Shown piece by piece: positions 25,781 through 34,165 of a DNA stretch of 64,000 nt. Source of the stretch: JAHHTP01 sp964587555 (GTDB taxonomy: Bacteria > Bacillota > Clostridia > Oscillospirales > Ruminococcaceae); contig CAZPLR010000004.1 of the NCBI GenBank assembly GCA_964587555.1, forward strand, positions 1 to 64,000, given 5' to 3'. Numbering within the stretch: position 1 is the stretch's first letter; every line of letters starts with the position of its first letter. The position numbers and the translations under genes are program-made. The notes beneath the pieces are model-generated. The model saw only the letters and a program-made list of their open reading frames with translations. It searched no databases and was not told the origin of the DNA.

Positions 25781-26020
25781 TTATTTTTCAAGAGTTTTCA
25801 GAATTTTCTTAACGGTGTCGGTCGGCTGTGCGCCGTTTTTGATCCATTTTTCAACCTTTTCACTGTCTACCGTGATCGCAGATGGATTCTTGGTCGGATC
25901 GTAGGTTCCTACTTCTTCAATGAAGCGACCGTCGCGGGAATACCTGGAATCCGCTACCACGATACGATAAAACGGTGCTTTCTTTGCGCCCATACGGCGC
26001 AGTCTGATTTTGACTGCCAT
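25781..26020 (-). CDS. rpsP: 30S ribosomal protein S16
   Basis: 79 residues. MAVKIRLRRMGAKKAPFYRI and the later VVADSRYSRDGRFIEEVG are characteristic of bS16, a small 30S protein needed for assembly. GAGGAAAC precedes the ATG. Confidence 0.97.
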   Translation of the reverse strand: MAVKIRLRRMGAKKAPFYRIVVADSRYSRDGRFIEEVGTYDPTKNPSAITVDSEKVEKWIKNGAQPTDTVKKILKTLEK

Positions 26021-26082
26021 GATGTTTCCTCCATATTATCTTTCTAAATATTATCTGAACCGTTCTGCCTCTTCCTGATTCC

Positions 26083-27414
26083 TTAGAAATTCAGCATCCC
26101 AAACGGATTCATTCTGCGTTTGCCTTTTTTGCCGCCTATCTGTTTCATCAGCTTCTGCATCTGCTCAAATTGACGCAGCAGGCGGTTGACGTCCTCGACC
26201 TTTGTCCCGCTGCCCGCAGCGATGCGGCGCTTTCGCGACGGATTGATAATTGCCGGCCGCTGCCGTTCCTTCTTCGTCATCGAGGTGATCATCGCCTCGA
26301 TACGAGTAAACTGCTTTTCGTCAACCTCGACGTCCTTCAACTTGCTTCCCACACCGGGCAGCATTCCTAAAATATCTTTCATTGATCCCATCTTCTGAAT
26401 CTGGCGAAGCTGATCGAGCAGGTCATCAATCGTAAAACTATTTTCCTGCAATTTACGGATCGTCTTTTCTGCTTCCTCTGCGTCGATTTGGTTTTGCGCC
26501 TTCTCGATCAGGGTAAGCACGTCACCCATTCCCAAAATACGCGAAGCCATACGATCTGGATAAAACGCCTCCAAATCGTCAAGCTTTTCGCCCATACCGA
26601 CAAACTTGATCGGCTTGCCGGTGACCGCCAAAACGGAAAGCGCTGCACCGCCTCTGGTATCACCGTCCATCTTTGTTACCATGACGCTGTCGATCTCCAA
26701 CGCTTCATTGAAGGTCTTAGCGACATTGACTGCATCCTGACCGGTCATTGCGTCGATCACCAGCATCGTTTCGCTGACCGCAACCGCGCTTTTGATGTTC
26801 TGCAGCTCGGTCATCAGCGTTTCATCAATATGAAGACGACCGGCAGTATCCAGAATTACGACATCATAACCGTAATCCCTCGCATAGCGGACCGCCTCGG
26901 CGGAAATTGCCACCGGATCGCCCTGCCCGCGCTCAAAAACCGGCACATCCGCCTTTCCGCCGACAACCTTCAGCTGCTCAATCGCAGCCGGACGATACAC
27001 GTCGCAGGCAACCAGCATCGGGCGATGATTTTGTCCCTTGAAGTACTTGGCAAGCTTCGCAGCGTGGGTCGTTTTACCGGCGCCCTGTAGGCCGCAGAGC
27101 ATAATGACGCATGGCGGCTTCGACGGAAAATTGATGCGCTGATTCTCGCTGCCCATCAAGCGGCAAAGCTCGGTGTGAACGACTTTGATAACCTGCTGCG
27201 CAGGAGTTAGGCTGTTCATGATCTCCTCGCCGACTGCCTTTTCGCTGACAGTTTTGACGAAATCCTTTACGACCTTATAGTTTACGTCAGCTTCCAGCAG
27301 CGCGATACGAACCTCGCGCATAGCATCCTTAATATCCGCCTCGGAAAGCTTACCCTTGCCGCGCAGCTTTTTGAATACCTGCGAAAGCTTTTCGGTTAAT
27401 CCTTCAAACGCCAT
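26083..27414 (-). CDS. ffh: signal recognition particle protein Ffh
   Basis: 443 residues starting MAFEGLTEKLSQVFKKLRGK. N domain, then the GTPase G domain with GLQGAGKTT, DTAGRLH and TKMDGD, and the methionine-rich M domain with RRIAAGSGT and C-terminal NPFGMLNF. Ffh binds SRP RNA and signal sequences. Its start lies inside the end of ylxM, an 11-base overlap. No SRP RNA gene was found in the window. Confidence 0.96.
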   Translation of the reverse strand: MAFEGLTEKLSQVFKKLRGKGKLSEADIKDAMREVRIALLEADVNYKVVKDFVKTVSEKAVGEEIMNSLTPAQQVIKVVHTELCRLMGSENQRINFPSKPPCVIMLCGLQGAGKTTHAAKLAKYFKGQNHRPMLVACDVYRPAAIEQLKVVGGKADVPVFERGQGDPVAISAEAVRYARDYGYDVVILDTAGRLHIDETLMTELQNIKSAVAVSETMLVIDAMTGQDAVNVAKTFNEALEIDSVMVTKMDGDTRGGAALSVLAVTGKPIKFVGMGEKLDDLEAFYPDRMASRILGMGDVLTLIEKAQNQIDAEEAEKTIRKLQENSFTIDDLLDQLRQIQKMGSMKDILGMLPGVGSKLKDVEVDEKQFTRIEAMITSMTKKERQRPAIINPSRKRRIAAGSGTKVEDVNRLLRQFEQMQKLMKQIGGKKGKRRMNPFGMLNF

Positions 27415-27799
27415 CAAAACCCGTCCTTTCTTCCGACCCTTCGCCGTTCTGCCCTTTTGCATCCGTCAGTCCGCCTAAAATACGCAGCGCCTCGCAAAGC
27501 GCTTGATGCGCCGGATGCTCCTCCGCGCAGAACAAAAACGCCTCCTGTACCAGCGCGTTCAACTGCCCGATGGATCGGTTTCTCTGTTCGATATGCAGGC
27601 ATTCTTCGTACTGCGTCAGCTGCTTCTCCCCGCGGCGGATTTTATCGTGCGCACCCTGTCTGGTGATTCCCACATTCTCAGAAATCTCGGAAAGAGAAAG
27701 ATCCTCGTTGCAGTAAAGCGCAATGACCTCTCTCTGTGTCGATGGAAGCAATTCCCCGTATATCGCAAGCAGGTTGCCCATTCGTATCTTTTCCTCCAT
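27404..27799 (-). CDS. ylxM: YlxM family DNA-binding/SRP-associated protein
   Basis: 131 residues: a sigma-70 region 4-like helix-turn-helix in the first 70 (LLAIYGELLPSTQREVIALY, then LSLSEISENVGITRQGAHD) and a variable helical tail. YlxM always sits before ffh and modulates SRP GTPase activity in some streptococci. It is the first gene of the operon, with its own sigma-A promoter. Confidence 0.9.
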   Translation of the reverse strand: MEEKIRMGNLLAIYGELLPSTQREVIALYCNEDLSLSEISENVGITRQGAHDKIRRGEKQLTQYEECLHIEQRNRSIGQLNALVQEAFLFCAEEHPAHQALCEALRILGGLTDAKGQNGEGSEERTGFDGV

Positions 27800-27856
27800 C
27801 TAACAGCCGCCTTTCCCGCCGCTTTGCCGCACTCCGCACGCTTTTGCGCCTTGGTT

Positions 27857-27885
27857 ATTATAACATATCCGCAGCGTGCTGTCAA
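27857..27885 (-). promoter_or_regulatory. sigma-A promoter of the ylxM-ffh operon
   Basis: Both hexamers are consensus: TTGACA (27880-27885), 17-base spacer, TATAAT (27857-27862). A strong promoter, fitting a translation operon. Confidence 0.9.
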
Positions 27886-27930
27886 GCTTTTTTCTTGACA
27901 TTCCAAAAAATATTGATTACAACAAATAAA

Positions 27931-27968
27931 TCAAAAAACACACCGGAGATTTGTATAAACCTCCGGCG
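27931..27968 (-). terminator. intrinsic terminator after ispH/rpsA
   Basis: CGCCGGAG and CTCCGGTG arms with an 11-base loop, then a T-run on the minus strand, about 25 bases past the stop at 27995. Confidence 0.82.
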
Positions 27969-27994
27969 CGATTCATTTCATTCGATTATAAAAA

Positions 27995-29971
27995 TTATTC
28001 CACTTCTTCAACGGGATCTTCGTCGTTCTGAAGCGCCCTTATTGATAAGCTGACACGCTTCTTATCATAATCGATATCGATGATTTTAACATCAACTTCC
28101 TGACCGACCTTTAAGAAATCAGCGATCTTCTCAACGCGCTGGTTTGCAATCTGAGAAATATGGATCAAGCCGTCGATGCCCGGAATCACCTTGGCAAACG
28201 CGCCATATTCCGTGAAGGAAACAATGGTAACGGTTATAACGTCGCCAACATTGTAATTCGCTTTTAAGATTTCCCACGGATTGTCTTCCTGTTTTCTATA
28301 GCCCAAGGAGATGCGCTTCTTCTCCGGATCTAAATCACGGATATAAACCTCTACCATATCGCCGATCTTAAGAATGTCAGAAGGTCTTCTGACACGCTTG
28401 GTCCAAGACAACTCGGAGCGGTGGATCATGCCGTCAACGCCGCCTATATCGACAAACGCACCGTACTCGGTCAAAGATTTTACCTCGCCGGTGAACTTAT
28501 CGCCGATCTGCGCAGTCGACCAGAATTTCTCCTCGGCAGCCTTTCTTTCCTCCGCGTGCAGTTCACGCTCCGCAGCCTTGATCGAAGCAAGCGCTCTGCC
28601 GCGTTTCTCGTTGACCTCAAGCAGCTTTACCTTGACCTGCTTTTTCAGCATGGTGGTCAGGTCGTTGACCCTCTGTATCGCAACGTGGCTTGCCGGAACA
28701 AAGATCTTGGTCTTGTTGGTCAGAACCAGCACGCCGCTCTTGACTACGTCGGTTACAATACCGTCTAAGATCGTGCCCGCTTCGTAAGCTTCCTTAACGG
28801 TTTCAAAGCCAATCTGCTCGTCGCATTTTTTCTTGCTGAGCATAACGGTGCCATCCTGATCATTGACCTTCAAAACGATTAAATCGACTTCATCGCCAAC
28901 TTTGACGACGTCCTCGGTGGTCTGGGTAGGATCGGCAGTCAGCTCGTCAGTGGACACAACGCCGGTCTGCTTTGCGCCAATATCGACGTGAACTTCATTC
29001 GGTGTAATCGAAACGACAGTACCGTGAACTCTTTTTCCGACATATAATTTAGCATTGTCCTGGTATTGATCCAGCAACTGCGCAAAGTCCATCTCCTCTT
29101 CTACATTGTTGTTTTTCAACATTTCTTCCATAGCGTAAATAGCCTCCTTTATTATATAAGCCGGAGTTGATGCTCCAGCGGTTATGCCAATTTTCAGTCG
29201 TCCTTTTAAAACCTGCGGCTGCAACTCATCCGCAGTCTGGATTAAAACGGTGTCGCACTCGTTTTGGCAGATCTGGCGCAGCTTCTGCGTATTGGAGCTT
29301 TCTCTGCCGCCAATCACGACCATCAGGTCGCTTTCGCGCGCTAAAGAAACCGCCTCCTGCTGACGTGCGCTCGTAGCACTACATATTGTATCACAAATTC
29401 TGAGATTTGTACAGTACCTTTTTGCAATTTCGGCACTTTCACTCCAAAAGTTTACATTATAGGTTGTTTGAGCCACCATGAGCATGGGGCTATTCACCTT
29501 ATCGCCAAGGTTTTGTAATAATTTATCCAAGTCTTTTGGCGTTTCAAACACATATGCCTCTCCACTACAAAAGCCTTTGATGCCGACTACTTCCGGATGC
29601 TCTGGATTTCCGGCAATCATAACAATTTCATTTTTCTCTCCCGCCTCTGAAACCAGACGGTGGATCTTGCCCACAAACGGGCAGGTTGCGTCCACATAAG
29701 CGTGTCCGATCTCGTTTAACGTATCGTAAACGGCGCTTCCGACCCCATGGGAGCGGATAACGAGCGTTTCGTTTTCCTTTGCGTCAAACGGCGAGTCCGC
29801 GATGCGGCAGCCCATTTTCGCAAGCCGCTCGACCATCTGCGGATTGTGGATAATCGGTCCTAGGGTTGCGACCAATTTTCCTTCCTTTAAAAGGCTTTCC
29901 ACCAGCTCTACTGCCCGGCTGACGCCGAAGCAAAAGCCGGCTGTTTTGGCAAGCGTAATCCTCGGCGTCAT
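27995..29971 (-). CDS. ispH-rpsA: bifunctional IspH (HMBPP reductase) / ribosomal protein S1 fusion
   Basis: 658 residues. Residues 1 to about 285 are IspH, with Fe-S cysteines in AGFCFGV (C14), VDATCPFV and CDTICSATSARQ; IspH makes IPP and DMAPP, the last MEP-pathway step. From about 308 come four S1 RNA-binding repeats, the third and fourth with TEYGAFVDIGGVDG and TEYGAFAKVIPGIDG, like a short S1 protein. The fusion is well known in Clostridia and may link isoprenoid supply to translation, although that is unproven. The start ATG follows AAGAGG and lies just after the plsC stop. Confidence 0.95.
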   Translation of the reverse strand: MTPRITLAKTAGFCFGVSRAVELVESLLKEGKLVATLGPIIHNPQMVERLAKMGCRIADSPFDAKENETLVIRSHGVGSAVYDTLNEIGHAYVDATCPFVGKIHRLVSEAGEKNEIVMIAGNPEHPEVVGIKGFCSGEAYVFETPKDLDKLLQNLGDKVNSPMLMVAQTTYNVNFWSESAEIAKRYCTNLRICDTICSATSARQQEAVSLARESDLMVVIGGRESSNTQKLRQICQNECDTVLIQTADELQPQVLKGRLKIGITAGASTPAYIIKEAIYAMEEMLKNNNVEEEMDFAQLLDQYQDNAKLYVGKRVHGTVVSITPNEVHVDIGAKQTGVVSTDELTADPTQTTEDVVKVGDEVDLIVLKVNDQDGTVMLSKKKCDEQIGFETVKEAYEAGTILDGIVTDVVKSGVLVLTNKTKIFVPASHVAIQRVNDLTTMLKKQVKVKLLEVNEKRGRALASIKAAERELHAEERKAAEEKFWSTAQIGDKFTGEVKSLTEYGAFVDIGGVDGMIHRSELSWTKRVRRPSDILKIGDMVEVYIRDLDPEKKRISLGYRKQEDNPWEILKANYNVGDVITVTIVSFTEYGAFAKVIPGIDGLIHISQIANQRVEKIADFLKVGQEVDVKIIDIDYDKKRVSLSIRALQNDEDPVEEVE

Positions 29972-29972
29972 A

Positions 29973-30605
29973 TCAAGCCTCTTTTCCTTCGAATATTGCA
30001 AGCGTTTTTTCCCTCAATTGTGCGATCCGCTCCATTAGAAGCCGGCTTGCCGACTTGATCTGCGCCAAATTCCTCGCGTTTTCGACCGCAACCTCTTTAT
30101 TATGTATCATCGGTCCAAACATGATATGAATATGCTTACGGTGATGTTTGCGCTTTGGAAGCGCGGTGACGCAAACCGGAAGGATATCCCCGCCGGAGTT
30201 GGAAGCGATGAGGATTACGCCGGACTTCGCCTTTTGCAGATTTCCATCTTTTGAGCGATGTCCCTCCGGAAAGATCGCAAGCGTTTTTCCCGCCTCAACC
30301 AATTCCCCGCCCTTATTGAGCGTTTCCATATCGCCTTTTCCGCGGGAAACCGAAAATGCGCCGATATGCCGCAGCACCCATCCAAAAAACGGATTTGCAA
30401 ACAACTCCTCCTTCGCCATAAAATGAAGCTGCGGCTTCACGCTGATCCCCAGAAGAATCGGATCCGCGTTTGAGATATGATTGGACGCAAGGATAACCCC
30501 CTTGCCCTTCTCTGTCGGAATATTCTCCTTTCCCGACACCGTTATCTTATATATTATGTGCATCGGCAGCATCAAAACCGCCTTGCCCACCGCATACATC
30601 CACAT
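29973..30605 (-). CDS. plsC: 1-acyl-sn-glycerol-3-phosphate acyltransferase
   Basis: 210 residues. The PlsC catalytic motif NHISNAD (42-48) and the substrate motif FPEGHRS (about 114-120) are intact, with a hydrophobic N-terminus for membrane association. It makes phosphatidate from lyso-phosphatidate. It lies between cmk and ispH/rpsA, the usual clostridial order. Confidence 0.92.
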   Translation of the reverse strand: MWMYAVGKAVLMLPMHIIYKITVSGKENIPTEKGKGVILASNHISNADPILLGISVKPQLHFMAKEELFANPFFGWVLRHIGAFSVSRGKGDMETLNKGGELVEAGKTLAIFPEGHRSKDGNLQKAKSGVILIASNSGGDILPVCVTALPKRKHHRKHIHIMFGPMIHNKEVAVENARNLAQIKSASRLLMERIAQLREKTLAIFEGKEA

Positions 30606-30646
30606 ATCTGTTCCCTCGCTTCATAATATGATGTCAAAAACGCTTT

Positions 30647-31315
30647 TTACAACGAAAGCCTTTCCCGCGCCAGCCGCAGCACCGCATTGACCGATTCATC
30701 CAAAGTCATGTCAGAGCTGTCGATCACCACGGCGTCTGCCGCTTTTTTGAGCGGCGCGATCTCGCGGTGCATATCCGCCTCGTCCCTTGCGGCGATCTCC
30801 GCCTTGACCGTTTCAAAATCGGCGGAAATCCCCTTTTCAATCAATTCCTTGCAGCGCCTTCTAGCGCGCTCCTCAACCGAAGCCGTCAGGAAGATTTTAA
30901 GTCCAGCGTCCGGAAGCACAACCGTGCCAATATCCCTGCCGTCCATCACGACATTGTTCTCAAGAGCCAGCCTTCGCTGAAGGTCGAATAAAAACTGTCT
31001 GACCTTTGGCAGCGGCGAAACCCTCGACGCATAAGCGGCGACCTCCTCGCTGCGGATTACCTCCGATACATCCTCGCCGTCCACAAAAACGTGCTGCGCG
31101 CCGCCTAAATAGCGGATCGAAACCTCCATTTTCTCCAGCAGCGGCAGAACGTCCTCGATTTGCGCGAGTAAAACGCCCTTTTTCATCGCGGTGTAGCCGA
31201 CTGCGCGGTAAAGCGCGCCGGTATCGACATAAATAAATTGTAATTCCTTTGAAACCTGCTTGGCTATACTGCTTTTCCCTGCGCCCGCAGGCCCGTCAAT
31301 CGCAATTGCTTTCAT
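30647..31315 (-). CDS. cmk: cytidylate kinase
   Basis: 222 residues. The P-loop is GPAGAGKSS (8-16); YVDTGALYRAVGY and VMDGRDIGTVVLPDA are the CMP-binding and catalytic motifs. It phosphorylates CMP and dCMP. It overlaps the upstream flavoprotein gene by 4 bases. Confidence 0.96.
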   Translation of the reverse strand: MKAIAIDGPAGAGKSSIAKQVSKELQFIYVDTGALYRAVGYTAMKKGVLLAQIEDVLPLLEKMEVSIRYLGGAQHVFVDGEDVSEVIRSEEVAAYASRVSPLPKVRQFLFDLQRRLALENNVVMDGRDIGTVVLPDAGLKIFLTASVEERARRRCKELIEKGISADFETVKAEIAARDEADMHREIAPLKKAADAVVIDSSDMTLDESVNAVLRLARERLSL

Positions 31316-32571
31316 TCGTTCTTCCCTCTTACGCTTTCTGCCGCAGAACTTGCCGCCAAATATCCGGTCGAAAAGGCGATCTGTAAATTAAAACCGCCAG
31401 TGTATGCGTCCACATCGATGACCTCCCCTGCAAAATAAAGCCCCGATAAAAGCTTGGACTCCATCGTATGCGGGTCAATCTCCTTGACTGAAACGCCGCC
31501 GCTTGTCACAATCGCTTCCTCCACCGGACGAAATCCCGAAACCGGAACTTGTATATCCTTGATGACGCGCACCAGCGACAGCCGCTCTTTTTTGGTAATA
31601 TCATGCACCTTTTTCTCCGGCAAAATGCCTGCTAGTCTCATTATATCAGAAATTACCTTTTTAGGCAATAGTTCACAAAGCGCGTTTGCGACCTCTTTGT
31701 TAACATATTTCGAAAAATCTCTTAAAACTCTTGCGTTGAGCTGTTCGGCAGTCAAAGCCGGTTTCAAATCGATGTGCAGCAGATAATTCTGCGCCGCCTG
31801 CCGCATATGCGCCGACGCGGACAGCACCAGAGGTCCGGAAACGCCGAAATGGGTAAACAGCATCTCGCCCTGATCGGCAAAAACAATACTTTTCTTTTTG
31901 CCCTCCTCGCAGCGCAGCGCAATATTCTTAAGCGATAGCCCCATCGCATTCCTACAAATCGGCTCGTCGCTTTCCAGTGCGACAAGCGATCCTCGGCACG
32001 GCTTGATTGTATGCCCCGCCTGCGCCGCCAGCCGATAGCCGTCCCCCGTCGATCCGGTCGCCGGATAGGAAAGCCCGCCGCAGCAAACAAGCACCCGTTT
32101 TGCCAAATAGCGCGTCTTCCCGGCAATAACCCCCCGCAGAGCGCCGTTTTCGATCCAAAGCCCGTCTACTGTCACGCCAGTGCAAAGCTTAGCGCCGGCG
32201 TCCTTTGCCGCGCCGATCAGCGTATCTACAATGTCAACCGCCCGATCCGACTGCGGAAACACGCGGTTGCCGCGCTCGGTTTTCAGCGTCAGCCCGCGCG
32301 TTTCAAAAAAGCGCATCACATCCTGCGCATTACAGCGTGCAAACGCGCTGTAAAGAAACTTTGGATTACAGGGAACATGTTCCAAAAGCTTCTGCTCCGT
32401 GGTATTATTGGTCAGGTTGCAGCGCCCTTTTCCAGTAATCATCAGCTTGCGCGCCGGACGATCCTTTTTTTCCAAAACCGTCGTTTTCAGTCCCGCCTCT
32501 GCCGCAGCCGCTGCGGCAAATAGTCCGGCGGCGCCTCCGCCGACGATCAAAAGATCAGCCCGCTCTATCAT
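31312..32571 (-). CDS. NAD(P)/FAD-dependent oxidoreductase, BaiN/HI0933 family
   Basis: 419 residues. The N-terminal dinucleotide-binding motif is LLIVGGGAAGLFAA (about 7-20), followed by the family signature KLMITGKGRCNLTN (about 42-55) and the C-terminal GLYFAGEVIDVDAYTGGFN FAD contact. Members are flavoproteins of mostly unknown substrate; a relative (BaiN) reduces bile-acid intermediates in gut clostridia, but the family is universal and that function should not be assumed here. It overlaps both neighbours by 4 bases. Confidence 0.88.
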   Translation of the reverse strand: MIERADLLIVGGGAAGLFAAAAAAEAGLKTTVLEKKDRPARKLMITGKGRCNLTNNTTEQKLLEHVPCNPKFLYSAFARCNAQDVMRFFETRGLTLKTERGNRVFPQSDRAVDIVDTLIGAAKDAGAKLCTGVTVDGLWIENGALRGVIAGKTRYLAKRVLVCCGGLSYPATGSTGDGYRLAAQAGHTIKPCRGSLVALESDEPICRNAMGLSLKNIALRCEEGKKKSIVFADQGEMLFTHFGVSGPLVLSASAHMRQAAQNYLLHIDLKPALTAEQLNARVLRDFSKYVNKEVANALCELLPKKVISDIMRLAGILPEKKVHDITKKERLSLVRVIKDIQVPVSGFRPVEEAIVTSGGVSVKEIDPHTMESKLLSGLYFAGEVIDVDAYTGGFNLQIAFSTGYLAASSAAESVRGKNE

Positions 32572-33482
32572 TGCTTCCGACTTTCCTCAATGTACTTTTC
32601 CAGCTTTGGATCAACATTTTCCTCATCGCCCTTTTGATACACGTCATAATCCTCCCAGATGCGCTCCAAGCGGCTGAAGGTATCTTTCAGTTCATCGCTC
32701 TTTTTCAGCCCGACCGCAACGATCAGCGCATTGATGAGCGACAGCGGCGCAACCAGCGAATCCACAAACGACGCCATGTCCGAGCTTGCCTGAAGAAAAT
32801 AATTGGAAACCTTTGCGAGCGGAGAATCCGCGCTGTCGGTAATCGCGATAACCTTTGCCCCTTGCGATTTTGCATATTGCAGCGCCGAGATCGTGCGGGT
32901 GGAATAACGCGGAAAGCTGATGCCGATGATTACATCCTCTTTGTTAATACGCAGAATCTGCTCAAAAGTTTCGGTAGAACTGGTGGTGTGGATCAGCCGG
33001 ATATCCGGAAAGATCAATTGAAAATAAAACGCAATGAACCGCGCTAAAGTCGACGCGCTGCGCGCACCCTGTACATAAACGGTCTTTGCGCCCACAATCG
33101 CGTCGACCGCGCCGTCAAACGCCTCCCTGTCGGTATTCTCAAGCGTTTGGCGTATCTTTTCGATATCGAGGTTTAAAACCTTATCCAGCACCTCGCCGCT
33201 GCCGATCTGCTCGTTGGCAACCTCAATGCGCTGTACCGCCGTAAGCTTGTTCTTAATCAGCTCCTGCAGCTGCCGCTGCATATGCGGATAGCCGTCGTAA
33301 CCCAGTTCAAATGCAAACCGCACGACGGTAGACTCGCTCACTCCGACCGTATGCCCCAGACGCGAAGCGGTCATAAACGCCGCCTTCTCATAATGATTGA
33401 TGATGTAGTCGGCAATCAGCCGCTGACCCTTGGAAAAGCCTGATTTTTTTTCCTCAATGATACGCAATAAATTCTTAGCCAA
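32568..33482 (-). CDS. MurR/RpiR family transcriptional regulator
   Basis: 304 residues: an HTH_6 domain (about 1-77, with TVGVSESTVVRFAFELGYDGY) and a SIS sugar-phosphate domain (about 125-255, VYVQGARSASTLARF). Such regulators bind phosphosugars such as MurNAc-6-P or N-acetylmannosamine-6-P. No sugar catabolic genes are adjacent; it is instead the first gene of a run into baiN-cmk-plsC-ispH, so its ligand and targets are unclear. Confidence 0.9.
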   Translation of the reverse strand: MAKNLLRIIEEKKSGFSKGQRLIADYIINHYEKAAFMTASRLGHTVGVSESTVVRFAFELGYDGYPHMQRQLQELIKNKLTAVQRIEVANEQIGSGEVLDKVLNLDIEKIRQTLENTDREAFDGAVDAIVGAKTVYVQGARSASTLARFIAFYFQLIFPDIRLIHTTSSTETFEQILRINKEDVIIGISFPRYSTRTISALQYAKSQGAKVIAITDSADSPLAKVSNYFLQASSDMASFVDSLVAPLSLINALIVAVGLKKSDELKDTFSRLERIWEDYDVYQKGDEENVDPKLEKYIEESRKQ

Positions 33483-33536
33483 AAAATTGACCTTCCTTCT
33501 CGAATGAAATTTCCGTCTTTATTTTACTGTGCAAAA

Positions 33537-33579
33537 CAAGTCCCCCTTGCAATTCAGGAATGAATCCCAAAGGGGCTTG
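33537..33579 (-). terminator. probable terminator after the fumarase beta gene
   Basis: CAAGCCCCTTTGG and AAGGGGGACTTG arms around about 20 bases on the minus strand, followed by TTTTG. The loop is long, so confidence is moderate. Confidence 0.55.
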
Positions 33580-33619
33580 TCCATTTTATTTTACAATCAT
33601 TATCCTCTGCGCATCGCAG

Positions 33620-34147
33620 CTACGCAAACAGGCTCCCGCCGAATGCGTCAATTCCAACAATCAGCGGAAAATCCTCCACCTGCAGCCGCTTGACCGACTC
33701 GCAGCCAAGTTCCTCGAATGCGAGTACCTCGCAGCTTTTGATGGCGCGGCAGACAAGCGCGCCCGCTCCTCCGATTGCGCAGAGATAAAAAGCATGATTT
33801 TTTACCATGCCCGCAACGACCGCGTCGCTGCGCTTTCCCTTACCGATCATGCAGGCAAGACCGTTGTCCAAAAGCTGAGGCGTAAACACGTCCATTCTGC
33901 CGCTTGTCGTCGGTCCGCAGGAGCCGATCGGCAAACCGTCCGGCGCAGGGGTCGGTCCAGCATAATAAATGACCGCATCCTTTAGCGGAAAGGGAAGTTT
34001 TCTTCCTTCCTCCAACAGCGCGGTGAGTCTTTTATGCGCTGCGTCCCGCGCAGTATATACCGTGCCGGAAAGCAAAACGCGATCTCCGGCGCGCAGGATA
34101 TCCGCCGCAGCGCGGATATCCTGCGTATGAATCCGTACCTCTTTCAA
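33620..34147 (-). CDS. Fe-S hydro-lyase beta subunit (fumarase/tartrate dehydratase type)
   Basis: 175 residues of the class I fumarase C-terminal domain: YYAGPTPAPDGLPIGSCGPT and TSGRMDVFTPQLLDNGLACM, then GKGKRSD and CAIGGAGAL. In two-subunit enzymes the alpha subunit holds the 4Fe-4S cluster and the beta subunit supplies the catalytic swivel domain. No alpha subunit is adjacent: the upstream gene is DivIVA-like, 18 bases away, so the partner must be elsewhere in the genome. Fumarate versus tartrate as substrate is not resolved. Confidence 0.85.
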   Translation of the reverse strand: MKEVRIHTQDIRAAADILRAGDRVLLSGTVYTARDAAHKRLTALLEEGRKLPFPLKDAVIYYAGPTPAPDGLPIGSCGPTTSGRMDVFTPQLLDNGLACMIGKGKRSDAVVAGMVKNHAFYLCAIGGAGALVCRAIKSCEVLAFEELGCESVKRLQVEDFPLIVGIDAFGGSLFA

Positions 34148-34165
34148 AATCTACCTCGCACCAGC

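Noticed and set aside
26021..27856. SRP RNA gene near ffh
   Set aside because: The intergenic spaces in this operon are too short, and the GGAA tetraloop helix 8 signature was not seen.
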